Below are positions 1 through 11,900 of a stretch of 64,000 nt of DNA, one piece after another. A model generated the notes under the pieces. It saw nothing but the letters and a program-made list of their open reading frames with translations. It was not told where the DNA came from and ran no database searches. Source of the stretch: Eledone cirrhosa (taxonomy: Eukaryota; Mollusca; Cephalopoda; Octopoda; Eledonidae); assembly GCA_964016885.1 (NCBI GenBank), contig OZ024745.1:47914042-47978041 (forward strand), written 5' to 3'. Numbering within the stretch: the first letter of the stretch is position 1; each line of letters opens with the position of its first letter. Both the position numbers and the translations under genes were made by a program.

Positions 1-404
1 CTAACCCATAAAATATAAACAAATGGATGTTAGTATGTGAGGCCTGATAATGTTCTACTATGTATTTTAACGACCATCATTCAAGAACTATATTAAAATA
101 TTTCCAATTTTGAAGATCATTTAAATAAACCCCTCCTTCAAATATTCCTATCCTAGGTGGAAAAAAAAAATCACACGAAATGAAGTATGAAAGACAAAGT
201 GAACATTTGTGAAGTCCAACATACATTATATATACAAGCTGTTCATACTTTGTCTTTCCTGTACAAGTACAGCACATCCTGTAAGCACCAATCCCTAATA
301 CTTGTATATATTTTTTTCCTGATGCATATTAATAGTTAAATTATGAAATTAAAAATAATTAATAAAGTGACACTCAGTCAACATTTTTGCCTATTTTCTC
401 CCTA

Positions 405-435
<31 letters not shown>

Positions 436-800
436 GCCATACCATTTGTTAAACAAAATAACAAAACAAAACCAAAAATACAATAACATTAAGGCAGGTT
501 TCTTTCCAGGAATGAACTATTCCATGTCTTTCGTTATCTTGCATCTTGCAACAAAAAAAAACAAAATATTTTCCCAAATGTTCCAGTAGCAAACACTGAT
601 TCTTTATGGGGGGTTTCTTTTTTCTCTAACAACCTTCTTTTATAGGTAAGATCTTCATTTCTTAGCTCTTGTTTTGACCCTTTCTGCTTCCAAACTAGTT
701 CTCAAGTCATTTTTCCCCACTGTACCTATTTCCATCTATTTTCTCAGGCAAGGAAAATGAGAACATGTAAGAGAGAGATAGGAATTTACTTTTTCTTCTA
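1..800. other. 3' flank or 3' UTR of SCaMC, no other gene seen
   Basis: This is AT-rich sequence with an (AAT)n microsatellite at about 407-434. No coding homology is recognised on either strand. Part of it may be 3' UTR of the carrier gene. Confidence 0.5.
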
Positions 801-801
801 T

Positions 802-820
802 TTTATTTTATTTATTTATT
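802..820 (-). promoter_or_regulatory. Candidate polyadenylation signals of the SCaMC gene
   Basis: The plus strand has overlapping TTTATT runs, so the transcript strand has several AATAAA/AATAAAT hexamers starting about 40 nt after the stop. They could give a very short 3' UTR. Longer 3' UTRs using sites further left cannot be excluded. Confidence 0.35.
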
Positions 821-858
821 TTTTTCATAATTGAAGTTGAAGTTATGAAACTAACATG

Positions 859-1028
859 TTAATGTGAAGATACCCCTAATGCAGTTCGAGTGTGCTCATA
901 TACTACATAGCTTATGCTAACTGCTGGGGCCACTTTCATAAAATTTGGTGTTAGACCACGATAAAGTCCTGTGAAACCATCTGTCCTCAAAATGTCTTTG
1001 AACATACTGGTCATTGAGTGAGAAGCTC
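859..1028 (-). CDS. SCaMC (SLC25A23/24/25-like): SCaMC last coding exon: end of carrier repeat 3 and stop
   Basis: This 170-nt exon includes the TAA stop at 859-861 and has acceptor tttttcctcag. It encodes [29 protein letters not shown] and the sixth helix [13 protein letters not shown], ending RTALGVSSH. The typical SCaMC C-terminus (LGV plus three residues) confirms that the protein ends here. Confidence 0.95.
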
Positions 1029-4000
1029 CTGAGGAAAAATAAAACAAAAAAGTTAAAATCATATTAACAAATGTAAAGTTTTAATTATAATGATAATACT
1101 AACTACAATTTAACAAAATTCAAAGAGTTTTCTAAGAAGATAGTGATGGTTCCATGATAAAATGCATCCAGTATACTGTTAAATAGCTGAAGTGAGAGGA
1201 TTCTTCTGTGACATGACAACCTCCCTAGTGCTGGTGCAAAAATAAAATGCACTTAGTACACTGAAAAGTAGTTGGCATTGGAAAGGGCATCCAGTTTAGA
1301 AACCAAAACAAAACTGGAACTTATATAAATAAGATGTTGCCCTCTATTGGTCTAGGAGAACAGAAGCTCCAATTAAGTACTGATTTGAAAATTACATTAG
1401 AAATATGGTAACAAAAAAAGGTTAAGGAAAACAAGAGTTAGGACAATTTTAAAAACATTTGATTATTCAAGAATGGAATTGTTATAAAACAATTTACACG
1501 ACAAAATATATAATACCATGAGCTTGGAGTCTGGTTCTGACCAGAGCTAGTGGGTAACTTGTTAGTTGGCCGCAGGTGCTGCTTATGGTACCACAGGCTA
1601 ATATCACAAAAATGCTTGGATCTTGTTTACTTTTGCTTCTGGCAAGATACATTGATTTCAGTGTCTGAAAATGAAAATAGTGACAAATTGAAATGATCAC
1701 ATCTTTCCCAAAGTAGAGTGAAATGGTATCATGTATATAATCTATCTGTATTTTCTGAAAACCAAGATGACCCTTGATTTCAGTGATTGAAAGAGTGTTA
1801 AGGTGTTATAATTGGGGTGTATATAACTTGGTGGGATGGTTGATGAGGTCATTAGTGAAATATATATTTATTAATGTGCTTCATGTTGCTAGTATATTTT
1901 AAATGCCTGCATTTTGTTGTTCTCTTTCTCATTCATTAACTTGCTCTTTATCTTCTCAAACTAGTTGCTTTTCATAAGTTTAGCTTAGCAGTGTCTAGTG
2001 TATGCATGTATCTGTGTATGTAGTGGTGAATGGAAAAAACGTGAACCAGGTGATTAAAATGTTCTTTTAATTATCCATGCATACTGGCTAATGCTATATC
2101 TCAATCCATTTTTAAAAAAACAATTCCTTTTCTCTCTATCAAACACACACACGTGTGCAAAATCAGTTTTTATTTTTGGTTTCAGCCCATCTTTTCATTC
2201 TCTAGATTTAATCAACTAAGAATGAGCAATGATGTCAAAAAGAAATCAATAAAAGAGTTTTATTATAAAATGAATATATACTATTTATAAACAAACATAA
2301 CCTAAAATGTAAAATGAAAAGCATATTTACCTCATATACACAAAGATCAATTCCTGCATATGGAAGGATTCCTATTAAGTTTGGAATGTAGCCTTTATAG
2401 AAGCAAGAAAGACCTTCATTTGTCATGAGTTGTTTTGCACAATCTAGAATACCCTTATACTGTCCAGTTTTCCGAACTGCCAGTCTTGTTTTCAGTACCT
2501 TAAAAGAAAAAGAAATTTACAAATTTGAGTCTATGTCAAGACATTTCTTAATGGTTTAACACGTTTTTAACCATATTACTATTAGAATAAATACACTGCC
2601 TATGATTTTCTAATCTGGTGTTTCAAATATAATTTAAAGGGTCTTACATAAAAGACATGAGGGTTAGTTGCAATATAAGCAGGCATCTACTGAGATGTTA
2701 AAAGCCTTAAATAGAGAAGGTATTCTCTGGCTAACTCATACCTGCTGAGTGGCATGGATCTCTGGAAAGACATCTAATAGAAATTGGGAGTCAGGAGTGA
2801 TAATCCCAATTTTCATAAAGGGAGACAAGAGTTTATGCTAAGTGTCTGGCAAAGTGATGTAGGGAGATTGCCAAATCTAAGTTAGCTGATAAACAGTGTG
2901 GTTTCCGCCACAGATGCTGCACATCCAACCAAATATTCACAATCGTGGGAGTACTTCCTTTATAGACCTTGAAAAGGCATACAGCTATGTTTCACGAGAC
3001 CTGCAGTTGAAGGTTCTGCAGGAGTATGGGATCAATGGACAATTTCTTGCTGTCCTGATATCTTTATATGAATGCTTGAGTATTTATGTTTGGATAAATG
3101 GGGCTAAATCGAAACCATTTAATGTGGGGGTTGGACTCCACCAAAGGTATGTACTGTCTGTCACCTCCCTTGTTCATAATCTTCATGAACAGGATTGACA
3201 TGCACAGCTGGGTTGGAAGTGGTCTCACATAACTCATCAGAAGGTGATCTACATGCACTTGATAGGTTTAATGCTGAGTGCTACATGGCTAGAATGAAAA
3301 TCATGGAAGAATGGGGTGTGTTTTTTTTTGGGTATAACTTACTTCCATGGGATAGATAATAGTTTGTGAGATGGCTCCAGCTAGTGAACCAGAAACAAAT
3401 CTCTCTGCCATTCTAAGTTCCTGCTTGTCGCCACGGAAAAGGGACTTGATCTGTAATTGAAAGTTAAGAAGAAAAAAAAAGAGGAATTTTTAATAAAATT
3501 GGTGTATAGATTTACAAAGGTGTAGACATACAAAAAAAACATGATATAAAATTATTTTAGAAAACATTTCTGATTCCTTTCCTTTCAACAATACAGCATA
3601 TTTGGAATAGCATTAAACTTAGAATAAAGGTTTTCAATAAAGATTATTTTTTAAATCACAAAAAGTAAACAAAATCTGCAAGCTGAAGAAATAATGAAAA
3701 AACTAACACATCTCTCCATACTAAATTTATTTAACTCAGAAACCACTTTAACAATCTATGACAAGTGAACTGAATTTAAAAAAAAAAAATATCAGCCTAT
3801 AAGTAAAAATTTCAAAATGTAGCAATGAACTTCCATTCAACAGAGCTAAATGTTAAATTATAATGGTAGAAACACAGCTCATAAAAAATCCCTTAAAAAC
3901 TAAAACCACCAACAAGGGATTCAACCATAACTTTATTCAAGAAGAGACGAGAAGATGTGAACCATAATTCTTGAGAAAAAACAACTTTACTTATATGCAA

Positions 4001-7000
4001 GACAAATGAATATATATTATTAAGTGTTTCCGTAGGAAAGGTAAATGAAAGGGGAATGCTCATATGTATATGTATATATATATATATATATAAATATATA
4101 TATGACTGGTGATGGTGTAGCATCCAGAGATGCATTCATCTGTACTTTCGAGAGTGACTGAACAGTCCAATACACGAATGGCAGTTTCTACTGCATTTGT
4201 TGCAAATAAACAATATCTGTTAAGAGTGTCGTTGTTGCTCCTTCCTTCTCGCCCTTTTGTCAACAAGGTCCCTGTTTGTGGTCTGCTCTGCTGTCTTTAT
4301 GCCCTTTCTGAGAGCAAAGCAACAAGCTGCATGGTCACCTGCCCATCATCTCCAGGTGATTGCGTTGATGTTGCATAGTTTCATGTCTTTCTTGCAGACA
4401 TCTTTGTAGTGCAGACATGCTAGTCATGAGCCCTAATTAAGCTTGACATTACAATGTCTTTGGGAATGCAACCTGAGGCTAATCTCCTGATGTGTCAGAG
4501 CCAACGAAGACACCTCTTGCTGTCTTTGGCATCTTTTCCTGCCATCAGATGTGGAGAATGCATCTGAAGCACCTCGAGTGATAAACATTGGAGTTTTTTT
4601 TCATGACTCATGTATGTAGTCCATGCCTCACTACTGTAGAAGAGTGTGGTTAGTACCATGCCTGGTAGACTCAGTTTGATCTTCTCAGTGAGGCTGAGAT
4701 TATTCCTGACACTCTGATTCAGCTTAGATATAACTGATGTTGCCTTGGCAATCCTGTTTTTCAACTCTGCATCAATAGAGAGCAAGCTGGAGACAGGCTT
4801 CGTCCATTGATGGCGATGTTTGCAGGGTCAGGTATGCCCTGTGGCATGACATTTGTCTTCTTCAGACTGATGGTCAATCCAAACTCTTTACAAGCATGGG
4901 AGAGGTGACTGACAAACTGCTGCAGGCCATCTTCAGTGTGAGGTCAAGGTTGCATCATCAGAGAAATGCATTTCATGGATGAGTACCTCTCATATATAGG
5001 TATAGATATTAGTAAATACAAATGAAGAGAAATAAATAAACAGAGCTACATTTTTGATTTCTTACTAATTTAACCCGTTAACATTTACATTAATCTATAT
5101 ATGCTATTGTATTTTTGTGGCAAAGGCTTTACCTCACATAATTATCTGATATAATATTGAATCTTTGAGATTTTTATGATCTTTATTTTGAGAACAATAC
5201 CTTAATATCAGTAGGAGCAGCCAGTTATGGCGGGTTTAAACAGAAAAAGGTGAAAAAATTCTGGTCGGATATGGCCGGTTTAAATGCTAAAGGGTTAATA
5301 CTGCAAACTTTCACAACAATGTTTCCACAAGTAAAGATATTATAAACATTTGAATCAACAAACCTATTTTTAGATATTTTCTCCTAACTCATTAAAGGAT
5401 GTGAAAAGTTAACATACAATTTCAGATCAAATTGTCTGTCAAAATATACAACGGAATATATATATATAACAAAACAACAAACATTTCGTAAGAAATATAT
5501 AGAAAGTTTAAAGACAACCAATTTATAACTTTTAGATACTTCTATGGAAATGAGGAAAAAAAAAATTAAGAATATGTTGAGTAATTATCTACTTATAATA
5601 TATGAACATTAAAACAACCATTATGAAATATGGCTGAGATGATCAGCCAAATACTTAGCTCACAATAGCCTAGACAATCTAGCTAAATCACATAAGCAAG
5701 TACTCCAGGGTTATACAATTTACTCCTGTAAGCAACATTATAAGAACTGTAAACATGGAGATGAAAGTAGTTTCAAATTTCACATGTCATTAAAAACAGA
5801 ACACGATAAAAATATAATTTAAAGACAAGAGACAGTTTCACAATATAACAAAATCTATGGTGAATGAAATATATTTTTCTTTAAACCCCAAACAAAATAA
5901 TACAGGCATTTGGATTCCAATTTTAACAAAAGGCATATTTTTATCAGTATTTTCTTATAGAAAATATGTAAAATAGATTAGATATAATTCTAGAATGTAA
6001 TGCATATCTCATCTGTTCAAGGTAGAGTCTATCCAAATTTTATATTCAAGAGTATTAAAAAAAAAAAAAAAAAGTATGCTCAGATCCAAATTTAAAATCA
6101 GGAAAATATCATCTCCCTACCAAAAAAAATTACCTTGCAATAATTGGCGGAGGTTGGTTTAGTTTAATATTTTCAAAGGAATTTTTTAAAATATTTAATA
6201 TTTTCCAGTATTTTCTTTTGAGGAGACCTCTTGTATATGACATTGTTACAACTTCAAATCAGGCCATTATCTTGGTTCAGAAATATTATAATAAGGATTA
6301 TTACTGAATATTTTAACTACATAATCAAGTTTTCAATATTCACAATATCTCATAAGCACTCCTAACAATTCAGGTGTCAAAATAAATACTCAAGCCTTGG
6401 CTAAAATTTAACAATGTAGAGGAGATCGTGCATGTTCCTATTTTAACCTGGTTAACCCAAATTTATCCAAGCATTTAGCAGGCAAAACTCCCTTAAAACA
6501 AACAATTCTTTTTATAATATGAACAAAGCAGATTGGAGTGAATCTGGTAATCTAATTCAATCTATGATACAATATCTATACTATCCAAAAAATTCCATCT
6601 ACTAATTTTATTAGAGTTATCTATCTTGCTTATTGCTTTTAGATTTGAAACACATCTAGAGGGAGTTTTTGTCTACTAATTGTTTGAATAACTTCAGTTA
6701 ATTAAAGTTTTTCAACTCACATATATCTGAAACCCAACCATATTCATATTTAGTATGCACAGTGCTAAAGTATATTTAATATGCACAATGCTAAAGTATA
6801 TTTAATATGCACAATGCTGAGGCATCTTACATCAGCTTTATTGTTAATAGCATATGTAATTGATATGAAAAACTAAATATCAGATAACTACAGAGATATG
6901 ATGAATTGAGAGATGATAAAGAGAAAAATAAACATTAGAAACAAAGTAAATTGTAAAGCATAGCTTAAGGACTAAGATATTTAAAACCAGACAACTAAAA

Positions 7001-7972
7001 AGTGTTGTCTGTATGGTAATATTTTTCAAACATAAAATTCAAAAGCAGAAATAATCTATTAGTTTATAAACCAAAAATCATTATGATTTTGATAGTTTCC
7101 GATATTTCCTTAGATGATTACTGAGAAATAGTGGACTAAATAAACACTGAAGTGGATCATAAAGAACATTTAATTAGAAGCAATAGCTGATATTGGTTTG
7201 GATTTTTGTCCATCAGGTAAAAATTCATTCAAAATGGTATTTAAATATGTAATAGCAAGTTATTTATTAGTCTAAAAAAAATAAAAAATAATAATAAATG
7301 GAACAAAACAACTAATTTAGCATGCCCTACATTTGAGACCAAAACACTCCTTACAGGGCGTACCTGTTCCTTGTAAGTAGCAGGATTTTGACTTATAAGG
7401 AGTGCAGGTGATTTTGTCAGACCATCATCCGTGATGCAGCAAGCAGGAAGCTTGTTTGTAGCCAATATTTCTGAAAAAGTTTACAACAGTGAAAGTTTCC
7501 AAGTCTTTTTTTTTTTTAATATAAGCAAAAGCAATCCTTTGAATAAGTGACAACAGAAAAATAATTAGAAATGTTATAAAGAAAATAGTACAATGTCAGG
7601 TGAAAAATGGTAAACCAAGGCAATAGTAACCAGTAAATTAATTAGAACAGAAGTGGAAAGGTTGTTCAGATAGCATGAAGATATTAGTCTGCACTTCATA
7701 ATCTTATAAAATCAGATATAAGCCCTTTCAATTTTCAAACAATGAAAAATTAATAAAATATGGAAAGTGGAATGGACGAGGCACATCTGATATATATTAT
7801 TCATGTTTGTCCTTTTAATATTTCTTAACATTTAAAAAGTAAGTAAAGTAAGCAGTGTTTCATTAAGTAATATTTTATTACAAACAATGAAAGCAAATTT
7901 GGAAATTACTATTGTTTAAAAATGTTCTTTACTTAATTACAATTCTGATATTGCATGCCATAGTAACAATTC

Positions 7973-8013
<41 letters not shown>

Positions 8014-8234
8014 AAATCAAAAGATGGTTAAAAGAGTTCCATGTATTTTATTATGCGCATTTCAAAAACAAATATCATCATGGGATGATATTTGCGTTCT
8101 CATCAGATAAAATAGGGAGACATGATATGAAGCTTAAAAAACACTTGCGAGCAGTGAAGTGTTAAATCAACATATGCTACTTATCCGATATTTGCATTGC
8201 TTTATTGTGCTACAATAAAACTCACCTCCTACAT

Positions 8235-8270
<36 letters not shown>

Positions 8271-8872
8271 TAATTTGATCTTCATTCTCAAAGAAAATAG
8301 CTTTTCAATTGTCACAAAACTACTGTTGTAAATTCCAGCTATGTGTATGTCACTGAAAAATGTCTTAATTGTTGATTTATAATAATTACTGTAGCATTAA
8401 TGTCATCAGTAACATAATTCTATATTCATAGGATATTTCAGGCAACTTTCCTCCTCTCTCTCATTATCCCTGTTGTCTATCAAACTGAATACTTCAACCA
8501 ATCCCTCCATCTCATAACTACCACCCATGTCTTTTCTATTGACATCAATCTAAATGAGTCAAAGCTGTACACTAACTTCCTTGCCTTCACCAATCTGCAA
8601 TGGCTCTAATTTAGGCATAAGCCCAACAGATTGGGGAAAGGGAATCAATTACATCAACCCTAATACTTGACGGGTACTTTATTTATTTTTTCAACTCAGA
8701 ATGTAAAAACCTTCGGATGAATATCAATGAAAGAAATAAAATGCCTAGATATTATGGGAAGCTAAATACCCAGAAAATAATCTAAACTGTATTTCCACAA
8801 TAAGGTTTATATTATGCCAGTATTTGCACAATTAGATGTAAGCTTAAATGCACAATATATCTTGGGATTGTA

Positions 8873-8924
<52 letters not shown>

Positions 8925-11900
8925 CACAAGCAGCAAACTAGAAGTATTAGAGTTTGTATGTTTTAAAACAGTAATTTGAGCTCTATATATATATATCTAT
9001 TTGCCTTAGGAAAAGCCAACCTCATTAGTGTTGGTGGCACTCAGTACACTGAAGTAGCTGCCGTTCAACCTGTAACAACATAGGGTAGGCAAGATTCTTC
9101 AGACATGTCAATAACATGACAAACTCAATAGTGCTGCAAACCAACACGCTTTAAAGTGGTTGTCATTAATTAGGAAGGGTATCTAGTTACAAAAATCATG
9201 CCAACAACTGGAACATATGTAAGTGAGATTTAGTACCAAAGCTATCTAGTGGGACAGTAGCACCTAAAGATATCCTTCCTTGGGTTTCCAACTTCTAAAC
9301 TTGTAAAGGTGCTGATGACATATATCATGTTTTAGGTATTTTAAACCTAGTGTAGCCCATTCTTCACCAAGTTCAACAAGTCTATCACTAGCTGATTTCT
9401 TCCAGGGAGATTATGAGCATGTGTGCGTTTGTATATATATTGAGTGCCTGAGGTACGAAGACGAAGAAGACCACAAATCAGAATAGTATTCGATGCATAG
9501 TGGGAGGCAGAATGGGTATGTATATATATAGCCTGAAAGATAAGCAACACTAGATGTAGTGTCTTTGTGACTTTGCTAGAGTAGGCTTTGAAACCTTAAG
9601 TCGCTTGCAACTGTGTGTGCGTGTGGAGAGAGAGAGAGATAGTTTAATGCCCTATACAAATGATCTTTTTAAAAATTGAAATCATGGAATGTGATAGTCA
9701 GGCACAACCATTTTGGTGCCAACCCATTTGATCATGGATATTTTGGCTCTAGGATATAACACGTTTCATTAACTTATTATTCAAAGCTACAACTGCAGAG
9801 ATATAAAACAATTTACTTATATAGCGAAATACATTCAGTAATTATAAGCAAATCTCTTTAGCTATTTGACAGCATCCATGTTGTTGCAACTAAGAACAGT
9901 TTCATACATTCTTTCATTTACATATCTACTCCTTTAGTTTCTGTAGTGGATCATGTCCATTCATGACTGGTTGAGGAGCATATATTTTGTAGCATTCTGG
10001 CAGAACTAAATGTAAATTAGTTTGGTGGAACTAAATCCCACTTTCTAGATATTTTTCTCAAAGCAGACCTATCAGTGACAGTGGCTAAATTAACTTGAGA
10101 TATATCAAACATTTATTAACCCTTTAGCATTCACATTATTTTATATATACTATTATATTTTCATGGTAAAGGCTTTACCTCACATAATTATCTCACATAA
10201 TATCGAATCTATGAGATTTTGAAAGTATTTATTTTGAGAATACCTTAACATCAGTTTGAGCGACCAGTTACAGCCAGTTTCAACAGAAAGAGGTAGAGAA
10301 TTCTGGCCGGTTTGAACATTAAAGGGTTAAACAGCTGGGAGCTCAAAAGTTTCCACTGTTCTTTTCTTATTAGTTTTGAAAAGTGTGACCCCTAATTGTG
10401 CAGCAGAAGCTTCATGAAAATGGCTCTTTACTTCCTGTACCACTTCTCCAGTTTTAGCATGCAGCCTTGCTTTGCATCATTTTTGTTTAACTCCAAAACA
10501 CCTTTTTGATACCAAACTGCCTGTAATTTGACAATATAAAACTTTTTTATTTTTAAGTGTTTATATTTTTCTTTAAAAACATTCCATCAAAACTTTATGT
10601 AAGAATCTTTGTTAGGTTATATTCCGAACAACCAATTTAATAATGAGAAAGTAAGTTATATTACTAAATCCCAGCAAATTCTAAATTTTTGGATTTATTT
10701 GAAAATCACAGGCAATCTTTCATTAGAAATATGGTAAAAAAAAGGGCTAAACATCACCTGTGATTGCTTTCTTGAAAGAATAAAGAAGTTCATTATATGC
10801 TAATTGTTCATTAATACTCCCTCCAGTCAAAATATGCATTAACAAAGAGTAATTAGTTAAAAATATATAAGATGGCAAAATAATACAAAATGTAGGGTAG
10901 TGTGCATGCAGCAAATAAAACTCAGATGTCACTTGTTGGTAATAACAGTAATGTCATCTCTAACCACAAACTCATTTTCCACATGAAATATTTCTTAGAG
11001 CCAAAATGCCCATTATTAAATGGGTTTTCCAATTAAATGGTAGCCTCAAAACATACATGACCCTTAAAATCAAGTCCAATTTCAATCAATAAGCAAAAGA
11101 AAGAAAAAAAAGTAATCACAAAATAAGGCTTGGAACTCTCATTGCTTGAGATTTGAATAATGTAAAAATCTTGATGACCATAATTAAAATTTTGTTCAAA
11201 TTTAATGGTTAAAATGAACTTAAGTTCCAATATGTAATGAAACCTGAATATTATAGATCATAGAAATCTTTGAAATACTGGATTAGAAATTTAGTATTAG
11301 CAACAAGAAATCAGTAATCTAGTAAGAATTAATACATTCTATTGATTTGGGTTTTATAAAAAAAATTGTTAATATGCAGCAATATATCAAATAAAATGTT
11401 CAATATTCATTAAAAAACTATTCAAGAAGAAACGTAATGCAAAGAAATAAAACAATTCTAAATTATACTATAGTGAAATTTAGTGAGTTGAACTTAGGGT
11501 CATTTTTTAGTGACATTTATGGCATATCATATATGTTTAGAATGAATTTGTTTCTTCTTAAAAATAAGAAAAAATAACATTTTTAAAAACCTTGAAACCA
11601 AATCTCTATCAGAATAAATGGGGAAAAAAAATTGATACTGAATTTCTTGTGACAGAGATAGAAGGGGAGAGGTTGACTGTGGTTGTTTCTTTCTAACACC
11701 ATAAATGTCTAGCTGTTGATAACTGGAATGTTAATGTAAGTCCATTTGACACTTCTTGTTTATTTTTTCAACTTGAAATTAAATCAGACAATACAAACAG
11801 TAGAAATGGTATACTAAAATTGTAAAGGAACTGAAGTTTATACTAAAGTTTTTTTAATAGCGTCAACCACAATAACATTTTAGAGAAAAATAGAAAAGGA

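Noticed and set aside
4130..4378. Plus-strand open frame beginning [12 protein letters not shown]
   Set aside because: It is the antisense of the LINE zinc-finger and C-terminal remnant on the minus strand.
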